Shown piece after piece: positions 47,447 through 55,183 of a stretch of DNA of 64,000 bases; within the stretch, counting starts at the first letter, position 1, and the number at the start of each line of letters is the position of its first letter. The DNA is from Kosakonia arachidis (GTDB taxonomy: Bacteria > Pseudomonadota > Gammaproteobacteria > Enterobacterales > Enterobacteriaceae), in assembly GCF_900116535.1 (NCBI RefSeq), contig NZ_FPAU01000004.1:310001-374000 (forward strand). The letters are read 5' to 3'. Position numbers and translations under genes: made by a program. The notes beneath the pieces were generated by a model. That model saw only the letters and a list, made by a program, of their open reading frames with translations, did not search any database and was not told the DNA's origin.

Positions 47447-48463
47447 ATGAGTGAAACGATGAAAGCAGTACAACTTCATGCATTTGGCGGGCCGGAAAAC
47501 CTACTGTATGAAGAGACCCGGAGACCGGTAGCGGGTAGCGATGAGGTTCTTGTCCATGTCCAGGCGGCCAGCATCAACCCGCCAGACTGGTATCTGCGTG
47601 ACGGTTATCGCGCACTTCCGCCTGAATGGTGGCCTGAACCCACTTTTCCACTCATTTTGGGAACTGACGTATCAGGCGTCGTCGCTGCGGTCGGTAAAAA
47701 TGTTACCGGGTTTAGCACGGGTGATGAGGTCTATTCGATGGTGCGCTTTCCGCAAAGGCTAATGGAAGGCAGTGGCGGCTATGCACAATATGTCAGCGTG
47801 CCTTCATCCGAGCTGGCATTAAAACCCCAGGGGATTGACCATATTCAGGCTGCCGGGGCACCGATGTCACTCCTCACAGCCTGGCAGTTTCTTGTCGAAA
47901 CGGGGCATGACGCGCCGAATCCTTTCCAGACTTTTCCTCATCAAGCCGTGCCATTAAAAGGCCGGACCGTGCTGGTCAATGGTGCGGGTGGTGGCGTTGG
48001 GCACCTTGCGGTTCAGGTTGCCCGCTGGAAAGGGGTACGGGTTATTGCCGTTGCGTCTTCCCGCCATGAGGCGCTATTACGTGATTTGGGGGCGGATGAG
48101 TTTATCGACTACACCAAAACGGCACCAGAGCACGTAGTCAACAATGTTGATCTGGTACTTGATGCGGTTGGCGGTGCAAATATGGAGCGCTTTCTGCACT
48201 GTATAAAGCCAGGCGGTGCATTATTTCTGGTTAACCCTCTGGGTTTTTCCGCATGGAGTGAGGCCGCCAAAAAAGCGATTACAGTGTCATCAACACAAGT
48301 TCGTTCCAATGGTGCGCAATTATCAGAAGCAGGTCGTCTTCTGGAAAAAGGCATTATCCGGGTGGTCATTGATAGCACCTATCCATTAGCAATGGCATCG
48401 GCTGCCCATCAGCGTGCTGCCACGGGAAGTCTTCAGGGCAAAATTGTGCTGACAAACTATTAA
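47447..48463 (+). CDS. NADP-dependent oxidoreductase (quinone oxidoreductase-like MDR)
   Basis: Zinc-free medium-chain dehydrogenase/reductase with 338 residues. The GroES-like N-terminal part has ASINPPDWYLRDG and GTDVSGVVAAVGKNV; the nucleotide motif is VNGAGGGVGHLAVQVAR (about 177-193). No catalytic zinc cysteines are present, so reduction of quinones or enones is likely rather than alcohol oxidation. It is followed after 58 bases by an ABM-domain protein and is divergent from a LysR gene; the three may form a small response module for reactive carbonyls. The substrate is not known. Confidence 0.87.
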   Translation: MSETMKAVQLHAFGGPENLLYEETRRPVAGSDEVLVHVQAASINPPDWYLRDGYRALPPEWWPEPTFPLILGTDVSGVVAAVGKNVTGFSTGDEVYSMVRFPQRLMEGSGGYAQYVSVPSSELALKPQGIDHIQAAGAPMSLLTAWQFLVETGHDAPNPFQTFPHQAVPLKGRTVLVNGAGGGVGHLAVQVARWKGVRVIAVASSRHEALLRDLGADEFIDYTKTAPEHVVNNVDLVLDAVGGANMERFLHCIKPGGALFLVNPLGFSAWSEAAKKAITVSSTQVRSNGAQLSEAGRLLEKGIIRVVIDSTYPLAMASAAHQRAATGSLQGKIVLTNY

Positions 48464-48521
48464 TCACTTCCCCGATTTGTCATGCATTGCAATCGGGGAT
48501 AGGCAGAAAAAGGAAAGCGTT

Positions 48522-48824
48522 ATGCTCATCGTCTCCGGCTATATACATATTGAGCCCGCTTGCTTACAGCAATTTATGGCCGATATAGAATTACTGGCTC
48601 AACGCGTGCGAAAACGTGAAGGCAACCTCTCGTATGATATTGCAGTGGGCGATCCTCTGACGGGAAGATTACTGATATCTGAACGCTGGAAAGATCAGGA
48701 GGCACTCACGGCGCATCTTGCCGCTACCCACACCCGGGCATTTATCACCCGATGGCAGGAACGAATGACGGGTGAGGTTTTGAAATATGACGCCTTTAAC
48801 GAAAGGGGGTTGTTCGATGTGTAA
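48522..48824 (+). CDS. Antibiotic biosynthesis monooxygenase (ABM) domain protein
   Basis: A 100-residue ferredoxin-fold dimeric alpha-beta barrel protein. MLIVSGYIHIEP and EGNLSYDIAVGDP followed by ISERWKDQEALTAHLAATH show the ABM pattern; the family includes quinol monooxygenases such as YgiN. The ATG at 48522 follows AAAGGAAAGCGTT; 15 further codons upstream lack a ribosome site. It probably shares a transcript with the oxidoreductase before it. Confidence 0.85.
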   Translation: MLIVSGYIHIEPACLQQFMADIELLAQRVRKREGNLSYDIAVGDPLTGRLLISERWKDQEALTAHLAATHTRAFITRWQERMTGEVLKYDAFNERGLFDV

Positions 48825-48906
48825 TGACCCTTTGATACCCGTTGCATTTATTATGCCTGGCGCGTCAGTCACCGTTTTACCGGCAGTTTCGCGCACAAAA
48901 TCTGAA

Positions 48907-49701
48907 TTAGCGTGCGCTTATTTTCCGTTCGGCAAAATAGTGGGCAGGCGTGCTGCCCATCGTTTTCCTGAACATGGTGATAAAGGCATTCACGGACTCA
49001 TACCCCAATTTAGCCGCCACATTTTGCACGGATACGCCGCTGGCCAACTCCTGTAGCGCAATAATCAAATGGAGCTGCTGGCGCCATCGTCCAAAGGTCA
49101 GCCCTGTTTCGCGCAGCATCAACCGTGCCAGGGAACGCTCACTTATCGCCAGCCGTTTCGCCCACTCTTTAAACGTGCTCCGATCCTCCGGCTGGCTTAC
49201 CAGCGTATCGGCCATGGTACGTATTTTGGGATTCGAAGAGACAGGCAGACTCAATTTCTGCTGCGGCATGGTGGCTAATTCGTCGAGCGTCACTCGGGTT
49301 AGCCTTGCAACGTGGCTATCCGGCGGGTAATCAATGCTCTCGTGGGTTAAACGGTCAACTAATTCTTTAATCAGCTGAGAAATGGCCAGCGTGCAACACT
49401 TCTCCGGGAGTGCTACGGCGCCGGGTTCAATGAATAAATAATTCAGATGCGCGTTCCAGGTCGCTTTTGCGCTATGCGGGATCCCGCCTGGGATCCAGAC
49501 AGCGCAGTGCGGTGGCACGATCCATATGTCATTTTCCGCGCGACAGATAACGGCGCCATACAGCGCAATAATTAATTGCCCTTTACGGTGCGTATGCACG
49601 GGCACTTCGGCTGCGTAATCAACGAACTCGAGATGGCGAGCCACGGCCGGGCACGGTGTGGCGTCAGGATCAAACACTTGCGTCGCATCATTGGTCTTCA
49701 T
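48907..49701 (-). CDS. AraC-family regulator with cupin sensor domain
   Basis: A 264-residue regulator: an N-terminal cupin-like domain (HTHRKGQLIIALYGAV, WIPGGIPHSA) and a C-terminal double HTH (FKEWAKRLAISERSLARLML, then VQNVAAKLGYESVNAFITMF). This layout is the AraC_N/AraC type seen with efflux and catabolic genes. It is divergent from the FUSC efflux operon, which it probably controls. Confidence 0.88.
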   Translation of the reverse strand: MKTNDATQVFDPDATPCPAVARHLEFVDYAAEVPVHTHRKGQLIIALYGAVICRAENDIWIVPPHCAVWIPGGIPHSAKATWNAHLNYLFIEPGAVALPEKCCTLAISQLIKELVDRLTHESIDYPPDSHVARLTRVTLDELATMPQQKLSLPVSSNPKIRTMADTLVSQPEDRSTFKEWAKRLAISERSLARLMLRETGLTFGRWRQQLHLIIALQELASGVSVQNVAAKLGYESVNAFITMFRKTMGSTPAHYFAERKISAR

Positions 49702-49852
49702 TGTATTGGCAACATTTAGGGATTTTTTGACAGAATAGAGTATTTAAGCGAGTACGCAAGTCGGTAATAATCCCGGCATGAACAAAATAAACGTCTGTCA
49801 CTGCCGCTTTGGGCGGGCTATCTCCAACGTGTTCCACCGTACCGGCGTCATC

Positions 49853-51841
49853 ATGGCTTCATTGACGCTGCAAAATGACGCCAATGCGTTGCTCTATTCC
49901 ATCAAGAGCTTTGCAGCCGCGATGCTCGCTTATTACATCGCCTTATCGATCGGTCTTGAAAGACCGTCCTGGTCAATCATTACTGTTTATATTGTTTCGC
50001 AGACCTCGGTTGGCGCGTCACTCAGCCGATCCCTTTATCGCCTGGCCGGAACCGTTATCGGTGCCGCGGCGACCGTGCTGATTGTGCCCACGTTCGTGAA
50101 TATGCCGATTTTTTGCAGCGTGGTGCTTACCGGCTGGATCACCTTCTGCCTTTACTTATCCCTGCTTGAACGCACCCCCCGCGCTTACGCTTTTGTTTTA
50201 GCCGGTTACACAGCGAGCCTGATCGGTTTTCCTGCGGTAGTGCATCCCGGCGCGATATTTGACACCGCAATCGTCCGGGTACAGGAGATCGTGATTGGTA
50301 TCCTCTGTGCGTCGCTGCTTCACCGCTATGTTCTGCCAAAACGGATATCCGGCCTGTTCAACAGCAAATTATCGGAAACGCTACGCTCGGCACGACAGAC
50401 CCTTGCTGACGCGCTGGCAGGCAAATCCGACAAGGCGTCAAACAGTCTGCATCTGGCACTGGCGTTACAGTACCTTCAGGGCGTCAGCCACCACATTCCC
50501 TATGACTTCGCCCTTTCTGTACCAATCCGGCACGCCAGAAATGCCCTGCATGACAAGCTGGCCCGATTGTTAATCGTCATCTGCGAATTACGCGATCGCG
50601 TGCAGATGATTGAAGCGATGCCGGACGATCTGTACAGACTGCTGTGTGATGTTCAGCACTGGCTCGCCTGTCAGGATGAGCGGGAACGAAAAATTACAGC
50701 AGAAACGCTAAGAATACGTAGCGAGCAGGTAACGGCGCAGCAGGCTAAACACGCGCTGACGTTGCAAGATGCCGTGCAAGCGAGTTTTGCCCGTCATCTG
50801 ACGGAAGCCATCCTCCTGATACAGCAATGCGAGCGTCTTGCTGGCGCCATCCATCACGCGAAACCCGCGCCTGCGCAGATGCAGGACCATGTGGCAAAAG
50901 GCTATGTTTTCCATCGCGATCATTTGGCCGCTGCACGCACTGCGCTGGGGGCGTTCGTGATCATCCTGAGCGGCTGCCTGGTATGGATTTTCTCGGCCTG
51001 GCCTGATGGCGGGACGGCAGTGTCTATCCTTGGCGTCTGTTGTACGTTGTTTGGCAGTTTCGACGCCCCGGCTCCGCATATTGTGAAATACATTATTGGC
51101 TCCTTCTGGGGCGTATTGATAAGCCTGATCTATAGCTTTGCCCTTCTTCCACACGTTACTGAGTTCACTGTGTTGGTTGCGGTGTTTGCCCCGGCATATC
51201 TGCTGGCCGGATCGCTCCAGGCGCGGCCGCCCACCACGTTTATGGCCATGGGGATCACCCTCACGCTGCCTGTTTTGTGCGAGTTAGATGCCCACTACAG
51301 CGGAGACTTCGCTGTGGCTGTCAACACCGCCATCGCCTTATTTGCCGCGACCGGCTTTGCCGTGATCGGTATGAGCTTGCTGCAAACCGTGCAGGCAGAC
51401 GCGGCCATAAATCGTCTGCTGAAGCGTTGCCACCGCGATATACGACGCAACGTGAAAGGCACCTTTAAAACTGATGAAACGTACTGGACTAATTTAATGA
51501 TCGACAGAACGGCCTTGTTACTTCCGCGTTTGCAGCGTAGCAGGCAATCGCCAGCGCAGACGCTTAACCAGATGCTGCACTATCTGCGAATTGGCCTCGG
51601 CGTGATGCATTTACGCCGTGGCGATTCCCCGGCAGGCGGGGATATGGGGAAAGCGATCAACGAGGTGTTTTACCTACTCAGCCGCGCGACGGATACCGCT
51701 ATCTTGCGCCAGCGTATTGCCGCAATGATTGGACTCTGTTTGCCTGCCGGGCAGCAACAATCGCAGCAATTCATTGGCAGGTTGGTTGATTTGTACTGCG
51801 CATTGCAGGAGCAGAACAGAGAGCAAACCGATGATCAATGA
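49853..51841 (+). CDS. FUSC-family (AaeB/MdtO-like) efflux pump
   Basis: Inner membrane exporter with two repeats of about five or six membrane helices, each followed by a cytoplasmic helical domain, 662 residues from 49853. The N-terminal SIKSFAAAMLAYYIALSIGL and LERPSWSIITVYIVSQ match the family start. An ATG 25 codons earlier (49778) is also open; neither has a strong ribosome site, so the start is uncertain. The family exports aromatic acids and other small molecules. It is coupled to DUF1656 and HlyD genes, as in the aaeXAB and mdtNOP types. Confidence 0.88.
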   Translation: MASLTLQNDANALLYSIKSFAAAMLAYYIALSIGLERPSWSIITVYIVSQTSVGASLSRSLYRLAGTVIGAAATVLIVPTFVNMPIFCSVVLTGWITFCLYLSLLERTPRAYAFVLAGYTASLIGFPAVVHPGAIFDTAIVRVQEIVIGILCASLLHRYVLPKRISGLFNSKLSETLRSARQTLADALAGKSDKASNSLHLALALQYLQGVSHHIPYDFALSVPIRHARNALHDKLARLLIVICELRDRVQMIEAMPDDLYRLLCDVQHWLACQDERERKITAETLRIRSEQVTAQQAKHALTLQDAVQASFARHLTEAILLIQQCERLAGAIHHAKPAPAQMQDHVAKGYVFHRDHLAAARTALGAFVIILSGCLVWIFSAWPDGGTAVSILGVCCTLFGSFDAPAPHIVKYIIGSFWGVLISLIYSFALLPHVTEFTVLVAVFAPAYLLAGSLQARPPTTFMAMGITLTLPVLCELDAHYSGDFAVAVNTAIALFAATGFAVIGMSLLQTVQADAAINRLLKRCHRDIRRNVKGTFKTDETYWTNLMIDRTALLLPRLQRSRQSPAQTLNQMLHYLRIGLGVMHLRRGDSPAGGDMGKAINEVFYLLSRATDTAILRQRIAAMIGLCLPAGQQQSQQFIGRLVDLYCALQEQNREQTDDQ

Positions 51842-52046
51842 CATGAATATTGGCGGTGTCTTTTTCCCGGGCTTGTTGATTATCGCGGTTCTGGCCCTGG
51901 TCTTTACCCTGTTGTGCGTGCCGCTTTTCTCTCTCAGCAGGATTTACCGGCGTTTGCCTTATCGCCCGCTGATGGACTTCTCAATCTATATCGTTACCTT
52001 TTCCCTGCTTATCCAGGGGCTGAATGCGTTGGGGTTATTCGCATGA
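51831..52046 (+). CDS. DUF1656 small membrane protein (AaeX-like)
   Basis: A 71-residue protein with two hydrophobic helices (FFPGLLIIAVLALVFTLLCV and FSIYIVTFSLLIQGLNALGL). AaeX-like proteins always accompany FUSC/HlyD exporters; their role is not known. The ATG at 51831 overlaps the pump stop by 11 bases, and its own stop overlaps the HlyD start by 4. Confidence 0.88.
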   Translation: MINDMNIGGVFFPGLLIIAVLALVFTLLCVPLFSLSRIYRRLPYRPLMDFSIYIVTFSLLIQGLNALGLFA

Positions 52047-52906
52047 AATCTTTGCTATCTCTTTTTGGACGCTATGCACTGACATTAAGCGCAGTGGCGG
52101 TGGCAGCACTTCTGGCTTTTATGATGTGGAAACATTATGCGCAGATACCCTGGACCCGCGATGGTCGGGTGCGTGCTGATGTGGTGCAGATTGCGCCTGA
52201 GGTTTCCGGGCCGGTCAACAGTGTGATAGTCAAAGATAATCAGTGGGTTAATCGTGGTGATGTGCTCTATACGATCGATCCCCGCTGGTTAAAGCTGGCG
52301 GTGGCCAGCGCGCAGGCTGACGTTGAGGCAAAACGCCATGAGATGGTAATGCGCCAGGATGCCGCAACAAGACGTTCCCGCATAAAGGGCGTGATTTCCA
52401 GCGAGGATTTGCAGCAAACAGACAGCGCGGCGAACGTCGCGGTGGCGAACTATCATGGTGCGCTGGCCGCGCTGGAACTGGCACAGCTTAATTTATCCCA
52501 TGCCACGGTTCGCTCACCGGTTGCAGGCTATGTCACGCATCTGCGGCTTCGCGCTGGTGATTATGCCACCGCGGGCGAAACAACAGTGGCTATCGTCGAT
52601 GCTAACAGCTTCTGGGTTGTCGGTTATTTCGAGGAGACCAAACTGCGCCATATTCGTGTAGGAAGTAGCGTACAGATAGCGTTGATGGGGTTTGAGCCCG
52701 CCATTACCGGCCATGTTGAGAGTATCGGGCATGGGATCGGTGACAGTAATGACGAGACGGGCGGGCTTGGCCTGCCGGAAGTGGAACCGACATTCAGTTG
52801 GGTACGGCTCGCGCAGCGTATTCCGGTGCGCATTCATATTGACACCTTACCGGCGGGAATTGATCTGGTGGCTGGCCTGTCTGCGAGCGTGTTGATTACG
52901 CCATAA
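52043..52906 (+). CDS. HlyD-family membrane fusion protein (AaeA-like)
   Basis: Periplasmic adaptor with 287 residues. One N-terminal membrane helix (about 10-29) is followed by a lipoyl-like half (EVSGPVNSVIVKDNQWVNRG), a short coiled hairpin (about 85-130), the second half (VRSPVAGYVTHLRLRAGDY) and a beta-barrel domain. It links the FUSC pump to an outer-membrane channel; the NodT-type lipoprotein at 41.4 kb is a candidate partner. ATG at 52043 overlaps DUF1656. Confidence 0.9.
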   Translation: MKSLLSLFGRYALTLSAVAVAALLAFMMWKHYAQIPWTRDGRVRADVVQIAPEVSGPVNSVIVKDNQWVNRGDVLYTIDPRWLKLAVASAQADVEAKRHEMVMRQDAATRRSRIKGVISSEDLQQTDSAANVAVANYHGALAALELAQLNLSHATVRSPVAGYVTHLRLRAGDYATAGETTVAIVDANSFWVVGYFEETKLRHIRVGSSVQIALMGFEPAITGHVESIGHGIGDSNDETGGLGLPEVEPTFSWVRLAQRIPVRIHIDTLPAGIDLVAGLSASVLITP

Positions 52907-52954
52907 CCGCATAACGTTTCTGGTCAATATTCCGCACACGTTGAGTTTAACGCT

Positions 52955-53329
52955 ATGAACCACAGAAAAGAACTTATCATCAATTTAATCGCATGGATTA
53001 ATCGCAATATTCAGTCGCCAATGAAAATTGATGATGTCGCGGCAAAGTCTGGCTATTCAAAATGGCACTTACAGCGACTGTTTTTTGCGGAGACGGGCCA
53101 GAATCTGGGCCAGTTTATCAGGGAGCGAAAGCTAAGTTTAATTGCCGAGCAGCTGATCAGCTCCAATGAATCATTAATTAGTCTGGCAATGAAATACGGC
53201 TTTGATTCTCAGCAATCATTAACCCGGGCATTTCACAAAAAATATCAACTGCCGCCGCATAAATACAGAAAGACATTTTTCCGTCAGCATTTCGATGATT
53301 TTCATACCGACGTAAAACCACGCAAATAA
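52955..53329 (+). CDS. MarA/SoxS/Rob-like AraC-family activator
   Basis: A single-domain AraC regulator of 124 residues, the size of MarA. The first HTH is IDDVAAKSGYSKWHLQRLFF (about 25-44), the second SLISLAMKYGFDSQQSLTRA, and PHKYRK closes the domain. SGYSKWHLQR and PPHKYR are hallmarks of MarA, SoxS and RamA. It lacks a ligand domain. It begins 48 bases after the HlyD gene and could be cotranscribed, so it may link the efflux operon to a mar-type regulon. Confidence 0.88.
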   Translation: MNHRKELIINLIAWINRNIQSPMKIDDVAAKSGYSKWHLQRLFFAETGQNLGQFIRERKLSLIAEQLISSNESLISLAMKYGFDSQQSLTRAFHKKYQLPPHKYRKTFFRQHFDDFHTDVKPRK

Positions 53330-53433
53330 TCAACCGACTAATAGTTGGGGGCCAGTCTTCTATTACCAGGCCGGGTGACGGTTCAGGAATATCTCTTTAA
53401 AAAGCAGGACGCCTTGACGGAATAACGCGCTTT

Positions 53434-53450
53434 TGTACCACGATGGTGCG
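53434..53450. promoter_or_regulatory. NtrC-type enhancer site 1
   Basis: TGTACCACGATGGTGCG agrees with the remembered consensus TGCACYANNNTGGTGCA at 12 of 14 defined positions. Its centre is about 109 bases before the start of transcription expected from the sigma-54 promoter downstream. Confidence 0.65.
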
Positions 53451-53453
53451 CAC

Positions 53454-53470
53454 TGCATTGCCATAGTGCG
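53454..53470. promoter_or_regulatory. NtrC-type enhancer site 2
   Basis: TGCATTGCCATAGTGCG is a weaker match (10 of 14 defined positions). Its centre is 20 bases from that of site 1, two helical turns, which suits cooperative NtrC dimers. Confidence 0.5.
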
Positions 53471-53524
53471 TGTTCACCTCGCCATCCAGCCCGTTTATTC
53501 GCTTTCTCTGCTGTTTCTTAAAGT

Positions 53525-53540
53525 TGGCGCGTTAATTGCA
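53525..53540 (+). promoter_or_regulatory. Sigma-54 (RpoN) -24/-12 promoter
   Basis: TTGGCGCGTTAATTGCAT (53524-53541) matches the TGGCAC-N5-TTGCA consensus with GG at 53526-53527 and GC at 53538-53539, ten bases between. Transcription would start near 53551. With the two NtrC-type sites this suggests nitrogen-limitation control. Confidence 0.72.
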
Positions 53541-53573
53541 TGATCAACGATACCGCATCCTGCATGGCAGGAA

Positions 53574-53589
53574 CAGGCACCGTAGCCTG
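53574..53589 (+). promoter_or_regulatory. ANTAR-type hexaloop hairpin in the leader RNA
   Basis: CAGGC-ACCGTA-GCCTG: five base pairs and a six-base loop with A at position 1 and G at position 4, the signature of RNA bound by ANTAR proteins such as AmiR, NasR and EutV. A second, bulged hairpin CAGGC-GAAGAA-GCCCTG (53632-53648) overlaps the terminator stem and could be the antiterminator; its loop has G at 1 and 4. Confidence 0.6.
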
Positions 53590-53642
53590 GTAAGCGGCTT
53601 GTGGCGAATCGCCACTCCAGTACATCGATTTCAGGCGAAGAA

Positions 53643-53678
53643 GCCCTGCCGGCAATGCTGTCGGCGGGGCTTTTTTTT
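53643..53678 (+). terminator. Leader attenuator of the permease-nitrilase operon
   Basis: GCCCTGCCGGC pairs over 11 bases (two G-U) with GTCGGCGGGGC around an AATGCT loop, followed by eight T. The ribosome site GGAG and the ATG at 53690 come directly after the T tract, so the operon can only be expressed by read-through. That its loop is also six bases with A1 and G4 is notable. Confidence 0.9.
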
Positions 53679-53689
53679 GGAGTAAATCT

Positions 53690-55183
53690 ATGAGCAAGTT
53701 AAAAGCATGGTTTCAGGGTCCACAAGATATCACCGAAGCCGAAGCCGTTGAGGATTACGCGGTCGGCCGCGTGCCGTCGCACTATCGCTGGCCTATTCCG
53801 GCCATTATTCTGGTGTTGCTCGGCAACTCTACCGCCATGTTCTGGTTTAGCCTTGGCGCGGACATGAGCTATCAGGTCGGCTGGCCCATGTTGCTGCTGC
53901 CGATTGGTTATATGGTGGTGTTCGCCACCTTAATTGGCTCCTGTATTATGAAGATGGCGAGTAAAGAGGGACTTTCACTCAATTTGATGACGCGCGGGCT
54001 GGGATTCGGCTATATGGGATCGGCCTTCACGTCGCTGATTTACGCCGTGAATTTCATCTTCTATTTCCTGTTCGAAGGCACCATCGTCTCTCACGCTATC
54101 GCCAACTATGCGGGCGTGCCAGTCAACTCGGCTGCCGGTATCGCCATCTTTGCGCTAATGGGGCTGGCCGCCATCTGGTTTGTCTGGAAAGGCATGTCAT
54201 CCATGCAATTTCTGCAAACCTGGGGCGTTCCCATTTTTATTGTGTTGTTTGGCTTTTGTATCTGGCAATTAACGCACCATTATCCGGCGGTCGGCTTCAG
54301 CGGCTGGCAGCCAAAAGGGGAGATCGACAGTAACGCATTGTGGCTGGTGATGAATATGGCCAACGGGCAGATTGTCTTCCAGGGATTGATGGCCACCGAT
54401 TACGGTCGTTTTGCCCGTCCGGGTATCAGCCATAAAGGCACTGCCACCATCATGCTGGGGATGCTGATCCCGATTGTGGTGGTGATGCTGTTTGGCGCGT
54501 TTATGGCCTACACCTTGATGCCGCATATTCAGGGAGAGGATGTCTGGTCGCTGGCGCTCGATCCGGGCTTTGTCTTCCCGCTGATTATTGGTTTGACCGG
54601 CGTGTTATTTGCGGTGATTACCCAGATCCGCATCAACGTGCTCAATCTTTACTCGGGTTCGATTGCACTGTCGAATACGATGGATATGGCGTTTAACTAT
54701 CGCCCGGGACGTCAGTGGTGGATGCTGCTGGTTTGGTTGCTTGGTGTGGTGTTCTATATCTGCAATATTTTGCAGTATACCGGCACTTTCCTTTCTATTA
54801 CGGGCATTCTCACCAACACCTGGGTGTTTATTATCCTCGCTGATTACTTTATCTGCCGCAAAGTGCTGCACCTTGCGCCATCCGATTTCGTGGAGTTCCG
54901 TAAAGAGTATCTGCGTATGTGGAACCCGTCCGGCGTGATTGCACTGTGTGCTGCTGTTGCGATAGGCGCGGCTGGTGTGCTGGGCCTGTATCCGATGGTG
55001 TATGCCTCGTTTATCGCCATGCTGGTTGGCCCGGTGCTGCACGTTGCGATCAGCGTTGCCACCCGCGGCAGCTATTACTTCAAAACCTTCCCTGAGGATA
55101 TGCAAACCAACTGGAAACCCGCCGATGCTTATCAGGGACCAAAACCGGTATTTAATCCATTACTGAGCAAGGAGGCTGAATAA
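53690..55183 (+). CDS. NCS1-family permease (cytosine/allantoin/purine type)
   Basis: A 497-residue membrane transporter with about 12 helices. The N-terminal HYRWPIPAIILVLLGNSTAM region and ATDYGRFARPG (about 240-250) are typical of the CodB/NCS1 family, which imports nucleobases, hydantoins and allantoin by cation symport. It is the first gene of an operon with a nitrilase and AmiC/AmiR-like regulators, so it probably takes up the nitrogen compound that the nitrilase cleaves. Its stop overlaps the nitrilase start by one base. Confidence 0.9.
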   Translation: MSKLKAWFQGPQDITEAEAVEDYAVGRVPSHYRWPIPAIILVLLGNSTAMFWFSLGADMSYQVGWPMLLLPIGYMVVFATLIGSCIMKMASKEGLSLNLMTRGLGFGYMGSAFTSLIYAVNFIFYFLFEGTIVSHAIANYAGVPVNSAAGIAIFALMGLAAIWFVWKGMSSMQFLQTWGVPIFIVLFGFCIWQLTHHYPAVGFSGWQPKGEIDSNALWLVMNMANGQIVFQGLMATDYGRFARPGISHKGTATIMLGMLIPIVVVMLFGAFMAYTLMPHIQGEDVWSLALDPGFVFPLIIGLTGVLFAVITQIRINVLNLYSGSIALSNTMDMAFNYRPGRQWWMLLVWLLGVVFYICNILQYTGTFLSITGILTNTWVFIILADYFICRKVLHLAPSDFVEFRKEYLRMWNPSGVIALCAAVAIGAAGVLGLYPMVYASFIAMLVGPVLHVAISVATRGSYYFKTFPEDMQTNWKPADAYQGPKPVFNPLLSKEAE

